From CBFFRJ01 sp965644225 (lineage in GTDB: Bacteria > Pseudomonadota > Gammaproteobacteria > Enterobacterales > Enterobacteriaceae): a stretch of 8,532 bases of DNA. Of this stretch, positions 1-6,958 are shown one piece after another. The DNA lies in the NCBI RefSeq assembly GCF_965644225.1, contig NZ_CBFFRJ010000175.1, positions 1 through 8,532 of the forward strand. The letters run 5' to 3'. The position numbers were made by a program, and so were the translations under genes. The notes under the pieces are model-generated. The model was given only the letters and a program-made list of their open reading frames with translations. It was not told where the DNA came from and searched no databases. The stretch's first letter is position 1, and every line of letters begins with the position of its first letter.

Positions 1-47
1 TTCGACACCCATATCAAAACCGGTAACTCTCAACCTTTCAAGGTCAA
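1..47 (+). other. 3' end of an upstream tail gene, frame undetermined
   Basis: The window opens inside or just after another gene of the tail operon, but only a few codons are present. Frame 3 meets a TAA at 24-26, frame 2 a TAA at 68-70 and frame 1 a TAA at 124-126. Frame 1 gives the most protein-like start (FDTHIKTGNSQPFKVK), but beyond about position 60 it turns into low-quality sequence that overlaps the next gene. In related phages the gene before this one is the tape measure or another minor tail gene. The true terminus cannot be chosen from this window. Confidence 0.3.
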
Positions 48-521
48 GTGTCAGATCAAGTCGCGACTAATACACATGATTACCTGCCTCGTCCTCTGCA
101 GGAGGGTTACGGTTTTAAGCCCGTAAGCCCCCTGCAGCGTACTGATATGACCTCTGGTCGTTCCCGGCAGCGTCGTAAGTACACCTCCACCCCAACTGTT
201 GCAACGATTAACTGGACCTTCACCAAAAACAGCCAGGCCCAGTTATTTGAATCCTGGTACCGAGACGTGCTGCTTGACGGCGCGAACTGGTTTTATATGC
301 GCCTGCAAACTCCGCTCGGATGTGATCAGTTATTTAAATGCCGGTTTGTGGATATCTATGAAGGCCCCACTTTGATATCCCCAAAATACTGGAGATTTAG
401 CGCTCAACTTGAATTATGGGAGCGTCCTCTGTTGCCGCCTGGTTGGGGTAATTTCCCTGAGTTTATTGCCGGGAGCGACATCATTGATTACGCGATGAAC
501 AGGGAGTGGCCAGAGGCATGA
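48..521 (+). CDS. phage minor tail protein (tail-tip module)
   Basis: This 157-residue soluble protein resembles the short minor tail protein found just upstream of DUF1833 genes in lambda-like prophages. The assignment rests on recalled family resemblance and gene order. Recognisable stretches are the N-terminal YLPRPLQEGYGF, the basic segment SGRSRQRRKY, the aromatic core around FESWYRDVLLDGANWF, and the C-terminal ELWERPLLPPGWGNFPEF. It has no signal peptide or membrane segment and presumably forms part of the virion tail tip, but its exact role is unknown. The start is GTG at 48, preceded by a weak AAGG four bases upstream. An in-frame TAA at 24-26 limits how far upstream it could begin, and no in-frame ATG lies before the conserved YLPRPL segment. 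Its TGA overlaps the next gene's ATG (ATGA at 518-521), which points to translational coupling. Confidence 0.8.
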   Translation: MSDQVATNTHDYLPRPLQEGYGFKPVSPLQRTDMTSGRSRQRRKYTSTPTVATINWTFTKNSQAQLFESWYRDVLLDGANWFYMRLQTPLGCDQLFKCRFVDIYEGPTLISPKYWRFSAQLELWERPLLPPGWGNFPEFIAGSDIIDYAMNREWPEA

Positions 522-1000
522 CAGTGCTCAACAGGTTTTACGCCAGCAGTGGGGGCGAAATACTTTTCAATACACTCCAGATTTCTATAGCAGGGCAGGA
601 TTACTGGCTTGTGGAGAATTTCGAAAATATTACTGCCATCATTGAATCAGGTGCATCGGTGACGTTCGAAGCTGCCGCCATGACCGTCGCATTACCTGCC
701 AGAAACAATGATGGCACGCAGGATCTGAAATTTGCGATTAGTAATGTCGACGGTATTGTTTCAACCACAATCAGAGATGCGCTTGAAAACAAGAGCACCG
801 GGACGCTGATAATGCGGCAGTACATGTCAACCGACCTTAATTTTCCGGCGTCTCCACCTATAACCATGGACATTAAGAGCGGATCATGGGCGGCAACGGA
901 GGCGCAAATAACCGCCGGATTCATGAATATTCTGGATACAGCCTGGCCTCGTCTCCGTTACATCCTGTCGTTGTTTCCTGGTCTTCGCTACCTCAATTAG
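518..1000 (+). CDS. DUF1833-family phage tail protein
   Basis: This protein of about 160 residues matches the DUF1833 family of tail-tip proteins in lambda-like prophages; I recognise it from the family pattern. Diagnostic parts are the opening NRFYASSGGEILFNTLQI, the central LPARNNDGTQDLKFAISN, the ITAGFMNILDTAWPR segment and the ending FPGLRYLN. The mixed beta composition fits a structural component, probably a ring or hub near the tail tip between the tape measure and the J protein; that location is inferred from gene order. I prefer ATG 518, which overlaps the upstream TGA and begins MTVLNRFYAS as relatives do. An in-frame GTG at 506 would add four residues. GGAG at 503-506 is a somewhat distant Shine-Dalgarno for ATG 518. 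No catalytic motif is visible. Confidence 0.85.
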   Translation: MTVLNRFYASSGGEILFNTLQISIAGQDYWLVENFENITAIIESGASVTFEAAAMTVALPARNNDGTQDLKFAISNVDGIVSTTIRDALENKSTGTLIMRQYMSTDLNFPASPPITMDIKSGSWAATEAQITAGFMNILDTAWPRLRYILSLFPGLRYLN

Positions 1001-1009
1001 GGCATATCT

Positions 1010-1390
1010 ATGTTCGATCCCGATAAATACCTTTCGGTTCGCTGGCTGAAGGGCGGACGCGCTTTCCCTGCGCTCGACTGCTTCGGCATCGTAAACGAAA
1101 TCCGGCGTGACCTTGGGCTGGCGCCGTGGCCTGAATTCGCTGGCGTGACCAAAGACGATGGCGGTCTGGACAGGGAGGCGCGCGGGCTGATGACGGGGCT
1201 AACCCGTTGCCAGCCTGCCGTGGGCGCCGGGATTGCGTGTTATTCCGGTTCCCTGGTCACACACGTCGCTGTCGTGGTGGAGATTGGCGGCGTGCTGCAT
1301 GCCGCTGAATGCAACCCGCGCACTAACGTGACATTTCTGCCGCTGGCGCGCTTTGAGCGCCGGTTTGTGAAAGTGGAGTACTACCAGTGA
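1010..1390 (+). CDS. NlpC/P60-like tail-tip peptidase (gpK counterpart)
   Basis: This 126-residue protein looks like the compact NlpC/P60-type cysteine hydrolase that sits between the DUF1833 gene and the J gene in many lambda-like tail operons. The proposed active site is Cys24 in the motif LDCFGIVNEI, His85 in VTHVAVVVE, and a third polar residue about 12 positions later, His97 in VLHAAECN. This Cys...His...His spacing matches the papain-like NlpC/P60 fold. Relatives are thought to cut peptide bonds in peptidoglycan during tail assembly or DNA entry, so the likely substrate is cell-wall peptide. The protein is shorter than lambda gpK and lacks its N-terminal JAB/MPN metalloprotease domain. 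ATG 1010 has AGGG seven bases upstream, overlapping the previous stop. The TGA overlaps the next GTG. The fold assignment is good; activity is inferred. Confidence 0.75.
   Translation: MFDPDKYLSVRWLKGGRAFPALDCFGIVNEIRRDLGLAPWPEFAGVTKDDGGLDREARGLMTGLTRCQPAVGAGIACYSGSLVTHVAVVVEIGGVLHAAECNPRTNVTFLPLARFERRFVKVEYYQ
1375..1378 (+). promoter_or_regulatory. ribosome binding site of the J gene
   Basis: GGAG lies inside the end of the peptidase gene, eight bases before GTG 1387. It supports the GTG start, whose last two bases are the first two of the upstream TGA. Confidence 0.6.
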
Positions 1391-4281
1391 CGATTCGAAT
1401 TTACCCCTCGCGCCTGCCGGGCGAACCGCTGGAGACCCATGAACACGGTACGCTAACCCTCCACGACTGGTTTTCGCAGAATGTGCAGGGCTGGGAATTT
1501 GACCGGGAACATCCGGTTACTGTTGCGATTGACGGGGTAGCAGCCCCGGTCAGTGAATGGCCTCAGCTCGTTATCACACCAGAGAGCGATATCCGGATGT
1601 ACCCCGTTCCATACGGTACCGGCGCTGAAATCGCCCTTTGGGTTGCAGTCGGTGTAGCCGTCGCTTCTGCGGCGTATTCTCTCTATATGATGACCACCAT
1701 GCAGACGGGCGGCGCATCTCAGCCTGGTAATGGTGACCAGCTCGAGCTAAACCCGGCCAAAGCGAACACGGCCAAACTCGGCGATCCGATACGGGAAATT
1801 CTCGGGCGCTATAAGGTCTGGCCTGATTACGTTGTCCAGCCGATCAGTCGGTTCGACTCAGCTGACCCGAAAAAATTCAGTACCAGCATGTTTTTGTGCG
1901 TGGGCGTTGGCGATATGACTATCCCGTCATCATCGGTGCGCATTGGCTCAACGCCTGTCTCTGCATTCGGGGATGATGTCTCGTATACCGTTTATGGTCC
2001 AGGTGCTGACGTCTCCGGCGACAGTCGTTCGGAAAACTGGTTCAACAATGGCGAGGTGGGTAATACCACCTCCGGCACGTCAGGCCTTGACCTTGGTTCG
2101 ACGGGGCCGCAGACCGTCAGCATCACGGCAGACGCGGTGCTGATCAGCGGCAACACCATCACGCTGATCGAAGCCAGCGCCAGCGACGATGAAACCGAAA
2201 TCCCGGCATCCTGGGTGGTGGGCACTGTCGTAACCGTCATTGTGCCTAACTCGTACAACGTCGCGAACACGGGCGGCTACAGCGTGATTTTCGGCGATGT
2301 CGATGAACTGGCCCCGGTGGTGGGTATGCCGGTTACCGTTAATTTCAGTGAGTCGGGTTACGACCTGTTTATTGCTAGCTATGTCCCTGGCGTTCCGGCG
2401 GTACCCGGTGTGGGTGGATCTGCCGCCAGTGTAACCGCCAGTGCCGCCCCGACGACCTACGATTTCAGTTCATCACCGACGACATTCACGATTGGCTGGG
2501 ATGGCACGACATATGCTGTGTCGCTGATCACCAACTACGTCACGATGTCAGGGCTGGTTAACACCATTACAAATCAGCTGACAGGCTCCGGACTGATTGC
2601 CCGTGATAACAGCGGTCGTCTGCAAATCGTCGAGGAGACCAGCCCGTTTGCGGGAAGCAGCATCAGCCATAGCGTGCTGCCGGTTGCAGCATTCGGCAGC
2701 GCGCCGGTTGATGTTGCAGGTGTCGCGTCCAGCGGTGCTACTGCGGCTGTCGAAGCGCACATCACGCTAGCGTATAACAATGCTATGGGTAAACCCTTTA
2801 CGGGCATCCCTGACGGCGTTCAGCGTATAGCGATCGGGTACGGCGACGGTCAGTTTCGTATCACTGACGTGGATGACCAGACCATTACCGTCGAGCGCGT
2901 GCTGGTCACGCAGGATGCGGAGGGTAACGACGTCATTACTGTTGATTCGACCTGGCCGGGATTCACTGAGCGCACGTTGCTGGATGCGCAGGTTACTGGC
3001 GTCAATGACGATTACGCCTGGCTGGGGCCATTCCTGGCCTGTCCTGATGGTGAAACCACTACGGTGATTGAGAATAATTTTATCTTCCCTAATGGTCATA
3101 TCCAGTACAAAAAGAACGGTGATCCAAAATCACACAATGTCCGTATTGTGGTTCAGTATCGAAATGCGGCCACAGCGGGCTCGTGGGCAGAGCGGGTTTA
3201 TAATTTCACCAACAAAACAGCGGACGGTCACGGTTATACGCGCAGGATAAGCGGCCTGGCGGCGGCGCAGTATGAGGTTCGAATCCGGCGCACAACCAAG
3301 ATCGGCGGCTCAAATACGGTGAACAACGTCTACTGGCAGGCGCTTCGCTCATTACTGAGGGCTCGCCCCTCCAGTTATGCCGGAGTCACCACAATGGGGA
3401 TCACCGTGAGAACCGGCAATCGCCTTGCCGCCCAGTCCGATCGGCGTATCAGTGTGGTTCCCACCCGGATTTATAGCGGAGGTCGAACCGCACGCAGCAT
3501 CAGCGGGGCGCTGTATCACGTGCTGGAGTCGCTGGGTTTCACTGCTGACCAGACAGACAGCGATGCGATCGATGCCCTGGAATCGACGTACTGGACGCCA
3601 CGGGGTGAGACATTTGATTTTGCGACAGGTGACAGCACGTCAGCGCTGGAGATGCTGCAGAAAATTTGTTACGCCGGGATGGGTTATTTTCTCCTGACTG
3701 ATGGTCTGGTGTCTGCGGGCAGGGAGGGCATTAAACCCTGGGTGGGCATGATTACCCCGCAGGAGACAACAGAGGAATTGCAGACCTCATTTAAAGCGCC
3801 CTCGCAGGATGACTATGACGGCGTGGATGTCACCTATATCAACGGCACGACATGGGCAGAGGAAACCGTGCAGTGCCGGTTGCCTGACAATCCGACGCCG
3901 ATGAAAATCGAGAGTTATACCCTGGACGGCGTACTGGATGAGGACCGCGCATATCGCATCGGCATGCGCCGACTTCTCGGTTACACCCTGCAACGCCTGC
4001 AGCACACGACCTCAACGGAGATGGATGCCCTCTGTTATCAGTATATGGATCGCATTGTTCTGGCTGATGATATTCCCGGCAGTCAGACGCTGAGTTGCCT
4101 GATTACGTCACTGTCGTATACCAGCAGCGTGATTACTCTGACGCTCAGCGAACCGCCAGACTGGTCGTTTGAAAACCCCAGGGTGATTATCCGCAATCAG
4201 GAGGGAGCCGCATCCGTAATGCTGGTACCCACCCGCGTTGATGACTACACCATTTCCATCCCTTACACACCGTCGTTGTAG
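1387..4281 (+). CDS. tail-tip / host-specificity protein J family, ended by an in-frame amber codon
   Basis: This 964-residue protein is the central tail-tip fibre of a lambda-like tail, which contacts the host receptor and closes the tail tube. Residues 1 to about 75 form a small beta-rich, ubiquitin-like region followed by a hydrophobic helix (about 79-100, EIALWVAVGVAVASAAYSLY), resembling lambda gpI joined to J. The J core follows: ANTAKLGDPIREILGRYKVWPDY, the cysteine-containing FLCVGVGDM, then PGADVSG and EVGNTTSGTSGLDLG. Beta-rich inserted domains lie at about 220-570, a fibronectin-III-like segment at about 583-640, and the conserved phage tail core around VYWQALRSLLRARPSSYAG. GTG 1387 has GGAG eight bases upstream and forms GTGA with the previous stop. 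Codon 965 is TAG, yet the same frame continues for 65 codons with a typical J C-terminus. The product is therefore probably truncated, split or read through (about 1030 residues if read through). Confidence 0.85.
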   Translation: MTIRIYPSRLPGEPLETHEHGTLTLHDWFSQNVQGWEFDREHPVTVAIDGVAAPVSEWPQLVITPESDIRMYPVPYGTGAEIALWVAVGVAVASAAYSLYMMTTMQTGGASQPGNGDQLELNPAKANTAKLGDPIREILGRYKVWPDYVVQPISRFDSADPKKFSTSMFLCVGVGDMTIPSSSVRIGSTPVSAFGDDVSYTVYGPGADVSGDSRSENWFNNGEVGNTTSGTSGLDLGSTGPQTVSITADAVLISGNTITLIEASASDDETEIPASWVVGTVVTVIVPNSYNVANTGGYSVIFGDVDELAPVVGMPVTVNFSESGYDLFIASYVPGVPAVPGVGGSAASVTASAAPTTYDFSSSPTTFTIGWDGTTYAVSLITNYVTMSGLVNTITNQLTGSGLIARDNSGRLQIVEETSPFAGSSISHSVLPVAAFGSAPVDVAGVASSGATAAVEAHITLAYNNAMGKPFTGIPDGVQRIAIGYGDGQFRITDVDDQTITVERVLVTQDAEGNDVITVDSTWPGFTERTLLDAQVTGVNDDYAWLGPFLACPDGETTTVIENNFIFPNGHIQYKKNGDPKSHNVRIVVQYRNAATAGSWAERVYNFTNKTADGHGYTRRISGLAAAQYEVRIRRTTKIGGSNTVNNVYWQALRSLLRARPSSYAGVTTMGITVRTGNRLAAQSDRRISVVPTRIYSGGRTARSISGALYHVLESLGFTADQTDSDAIDALESTYWTPRGETFDFATGDSTSALEMLQKICYAGMGYFLLTDGLVSAGREGIKPWVGMITPQETTEELQTSFKAPSQDDYDGVDVTYINGTTWAEETVQCRLPDNPTPMKIESYTLDGVLDEDRAYRIGMRRLLGYTLQRLQHTTSTEMDALCYQYMDRIVLADDIPGSQTLSCLITSLSYTSSVITLTLSEPPDWSFENPRVIIRNQEGAASVMLVPTRVDDYTISIPYTPSL

Positions 4282-4479
4282 GTGGAGTCGTGGGAGATGG
4301 GCGATCCTGCAATAGAACCACCGCGCCTGCTGTTCTGTTCATCCGTCCGCGTTCCGTATGACGCCCTGATAGGTGAGATATCACCGGGGAGCGACGGAAC
4401 CAGTGGCGTAACCGCCGTTCAGTACCACCCTGGGAAATACCAATATGACGACGCCAGCTATCCCGGCGATGTCGCGTAA
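4282..4479 (+). CDS. C-terminal segment of tail-tip protein J, separated by an amber codon
   Basis: These 65 codons follow directly, and in the same frame, after the TAG that ends the J gene. The content (DPAIEPPRLLFCSSVRVPYD, then EISPGSDGTSGVTAVQYHPG and YQYDDASYPGDVA) looks like the usual end of J-family proteins: a final beta domain with an I-P-P motif, an ISPGxDG turn and a YxYDDAxYPGD tail. It could be made by amber readthrough as part of a roughly 1030-residue J. It could also be made alone: GTG 4282 abuts the stop, and ATG 4297 has GGAG (4284-4287) nine bases upstream, giving a 61-residue product. The third option is that it is the untranslated remnant of a gene broken by a nonsense mutation. 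The TAA at 4477-4479 is followed 18 bases later by a terminator hairpin. I am confident of the link to J but not of how it is expressed. Confidence 0.75.
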   Translation: MESWEMGDPAIEPPRLLFCSSVRVPYDALIGEISPGSDGTSGVTAVQYHPGKYQYDDASYPGDVA

Positions 4480-4497
4480 CACCACCATCATCCTTTT

Positions 4498-4521
4498 AAC
4501 CCGCTTCGGCGGGTTTTTTTT
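4498..4521 (+). terminator. intrinsic terminator after the J gene
   Basis: A seven-base-pair perfect stem (AACCCGC at 4498-4504 with GCGGGTT at 4509-4515) with a stable TTCG tetraloop is followed by an uninterrupted T run ending at 4521. No matching T run exists on the other strand, so it acts only on rightward transcription. It separates the tail operon from the fibre gene, which implies either antitermination of late transcripts or a separate source of transcription for the fibre. Confidence 0.9.
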
Positions 4522-4526
4522 CGCCT

Positions 4527-4530
4527 GGAG
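4527..4530 (+). promoter_or_regulatory. ribosome binding site of the fibre gene
   Basis: GGAG lies five bases before ATG 4536 and just after the terminator T run. This sets the fibre start clearly. Confidence 0.75.
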
Positions 4531-4535
4531 CGAAC

Positions 4536-6947
4536 ATGACACAATACGCCACCCTGAATCCGCTGGGCTCAATGAGCCCCTACGATCTGTTTGATAACGC
4601 CCAGAATCTGGATTTTGCAGTCAACAGTTATACCGCCACGACGTGGCAGGACCGCTTTAACAAAACGCGACTCAGCTGGTACGGGATTGAGCAAATGGCC
4701 CGTGAGGCCATCGCCGCATTTGGCTATATCACTATGGACTCGTTCCAGGCTGGCGCAACCCTGACATTACCGAATCAGGTACTGCGCGATACCAGCACTG
4801 GTGAGTATTACCGCTGGGATGGGGTATTCCCGAAAACCGTTCCTGCAGGGTCCACTCCTGCCAGTACCGGCGGGATCAGTCTCGGGGCGTGGCTGAGTGT
4901 CGGCGATGCTACGTTACGCAGTAATCTCGTAAACAAATCGGATGAATCACTGGGTGATGCGCTGCTTGGCGTGAAGCAACCTTTTGCGGATGCAGTGGCA
5001 AGAACTCAGCATGACTTCAATGCGCAATTTGTTACCGTATTCGATGCGAACGCTAAAGGTGATGGGGTAGCGAATGACACGGCCGCGTTCGCTCTTTTCG
5101 AGACCTGGAAGTCAGGGCAAATTGTAGACCTCCATGGGAAAACCTATCTGGTTGATGCTATCCCATTGGGTAACCGCTACAGCAATGGTTACTGGATTGC
5201 AGGCGGACAAACACATGCCGCCTGGTATCAGCCATCTAAGCAGTGGGGGGAGATTTTTGTATTTGGTGCAGATGCGCTATCTCAGTTCGGGCCTGCGGCG
5301 TCGTCAAGTCAAACCCTGCTCGTTGTGGGGAAAAATGCAGCAAAAAATGCAGTTTCAGCTCAAGGCGGGGTTATTTTAGGTCAAGATGCACATAAAGAAA
5401 CCTTGCACATTCCATATGGAACCATTGCAATCGGGCGAGGAGTGTTGCAGCTAGTGCAGCCTGCCAGCTCCGACCTTGCAGAAATTTACGGCAACAGAAA
5501 CATCGGGATCGGGGCATACGCACTACGATTCTTGACTACCGGCTACCAGAATGTGGTGGGAGGTCGAAACGCTGGCTCAGGCCTCACTACCAGTTATCAA
5601 TGTACCTTATTGGGTACGGGAGCAACCTCAGGTGAGGCGCCGGTAGGCCTAACTGGTGAAATTGTTAATATCCAGGACATGACGGGCTTCCGCACGTGCA
5701 GCTTTGGCTATAATGCGGGGAAAAATGCGATTGAAGCCACGGATAGCGTTTTCGTTGGGGCCAGGACTGGGCAATCTATCAAGAAAGGAACATTCAATAC
5801 ATTTGTCGGTGCCGCCACCGGCATTAACATTGGTAATGACACCGCTCTCAATGGGAACCTGTATAAGAGCACGGCAACTATTTCCGCCACATATAGCCAG
5901 GCTGGAAACACGATCACCATCGGTACATCCTCTGCGCATGGTGCGGCTGTAGGCGACACTATCCAGCTAGCTTTTACCTCAGGCCTGATCGCTACTGCGT
6001 ATACTACCGACCTGGTTTATGCGCAGGTGTTAACAACACCATCAACGACCTCATTAACTATTCAGTCCCCGGTATCGCTAACAACTTCAGGGGCGGTAAA
6101 TCTCCGGGGGGTTATCGGTCAGGTTGCTGGTGTGGCTAATGGGAATAACACATTAGGTGGTTATGCGTCCTGTGGCGCAATGGTGCAGGCTGGAGGGGTG
6201 ACATCATGGGGTTATCGCTCAGCCGAAAACCTGACATCAAGTACTTACGGTACTTTCATCGGGAGATATGCCGGGGCTTCAGTCCTTGGAGGCAACCCAA
6301 ATACATCATTCGGTAATAACGTTACTGCGCTTGGTAACCTTGCCCCGTTAAGCGCGGACAACCAGGTGCAGTTAGGCAACTCAGACACTACAGTAATGTA
6401 TTATCAGATTCAGCAACGCTCAGATGAAAGAGATAAAGCCGAGACAAGAGATACAGAACTGGGTCTTGAGTTCATCAGAAAATTGCGGTTTGTGGATTAC
6501 AAATGGGATCTGCGTGAAGACTATTTTGAAATAGTAGAGCATCAGATTCCTGAAAAACATGAAGAAATTCTTGATTATGAGACTGGAGAAGTTGACAGCG
6601 AAGGCAACGCAATAATTGCTTTCAAAAAAGTCATCGTTGATGGCTTCAGAACAGAAACGGAATACGTTCAGCTTCCAAAGGATGGCAGCAAAAAACGTAA
6701 TCGATGGCATCATGGGATCATAGCTCAGGAACTAAGTAAAACCCTGGACTCGTTAGGTATTGATTCCGGGATATGGCAAGACCACAAAGTAAATGGCGGT
6801 GCTGATGTACAATCTGCATCTTACGTAGAATTGATTGCACCAATTGGTAGATCTGTCCAGGAATTAGATGACGAAGTTTCAAACTTGAAACTTCAATTAA
6901 AATCAGTTTTGGATATTCTTGATCAATTGCAAAAGAAAACGGGGTAA
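4536..6947 (+). CDS. tail fibre/tailspike with S74 self-cleaving chaperone domain
   Basis: This 803-residue protein is probably a homotrimeric receptor-binding fibre. Residues 1 to about 150 (LNPLGSMSPYDLFDNAQNLD, WQDRFNKTRLSWYGIEQM, GEYYRWDG) match the TSP1/Gp66-type N-terminal adaptor that anchors tailspikes to the virion. Residues 165-205 (FDANAKGDGVANDTAAF) resemble the start of a pectate-lyase-like beta-helix. From about 319 to 441 and 523 to 600 run loose NxxxGxxAG-type beta-roll repeats, such as NTFVGAATG and GTFIGRYAG. A small beta domain of the SSAHGAAVGDTIQL type sits between them (about 442-522). The C-terminus is a Peptidase_S74 intramolecular chaperone. Its motif SDERDK gives Ser629 and Lys634, spaced like the catalytic pair of endosialidase; cleavage is expected just before Ser629. 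HHGIIAQEL (725-733) and a final coiled coil (about 763-800) follow. No depolymerase active site is identifiable. GC falls and AGA arginine codons become frequent from the chaperone onward. Confidence 0.88.
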   Translation: MTQYATLNPLGSMSPYDLFDNAQNLDFAVNSYTATTWQDRFNKTRLSWYGIEQMAREAIAAFGYITMDSFQAGATLTLPNQVLRDTSTGEYYRWDGVFPKTVPAGSTPASTGGISLGAWLSVGDATLRSNLVNKSDESLGDALLGVKQPFADAVARTQHDFNAQFVTVFDANAKGDGVANDTAAFALFETWKSGQIVDLHGKTYLVDAIPLGNRYSNGYWIAGGQTHAAWYQPSKQWGEIFVFGADALSQFGPAASSSQTLLVVGKNAAKNAVSAQGGVILGQDAHKETLHIPYGTIAIGRGVLQLVQPASSDLAEIYGNRNIGIGAYALRFLTTGYQNVVGGRNAGSGLTTSYQCTLLGTGATSGEAPVGLTGEIVNIQDMTGFRTCSFGYNAGKNAIEATDSVFVGARTGQSIKKGTFNTFVGAATGINIGNDTALNGNLYKSTATISATYSQAGNTITIGTSSAHGAAVGDTIQLAFTSGLIATAYTTDLVYAQVLTTPSTTSLTIQSPVSLTTSGAVNLRGVIGQVAGVANGNNTLGGYASCGAMVQAGGVTSWGYRSAENLTSSTYGTFIGRYAGASVLGGNPNTSFGNNVTALGNLAPLSADNQVQLGNSDTTVMYYQIQQRSDERDKAETRDTELGLEFIRKLRFVDYKWDLREDYFEIVEHQIPEKHEEILDYETGEVDSEGNAIIAFKKVIVDGFRTETEYVQLPKDGSKKRNRWHHGIIAQELSKTLDSLGIDSGIWQDHKVNGGADVQSASYVELIAPIGRSVQELDDEVSNLKLQLKSVLDILDQLQKKTG

Positions 6948-6958
6948 CACCCCGTTTT
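6936..6958. terminator. bidirectional terminator between fibre and glycosyltransferase genes
   Basis: A nine-base-pair perfect stem (AAAACGGGG at 6936-6944 with CCCCGTTTT at 6950-6958) has a five-base loop. The fibre's TAA (6945-6947) starts the loop. On the + strand the stem runs into six T (6955-6960). On the - strand the T-rich tract TTTTCTTTT follows. The glycosyltransferase stop codon (6959-6961) touches the right edge, so one hairpin can serve both converging genes. Confidence 0.85.

Noticed and set aside
1..126. Frame 1 from the left edge as a partial gene ending at 126
   Set aside because: It would overlap the next gene by 79 bases, and after about position 60 its translation (CLVLCRRVTVL) looks non-coding. 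The upstream gene end is left unresolved.
601..924. A 107-codon open frame on the - strand within the DUF1833 gene
   Set aside because: It lies antisense to a well-recognised tail gene, has no ribosome binding site context and reads like a shadow of the coding strand.
2767..3099. A 110-codon - strand frame within the J gene
   Set aside because: It is antisense to the beta-rich middle of J, shows no family pattern, and several similar shadows occur along this high-GC gene.
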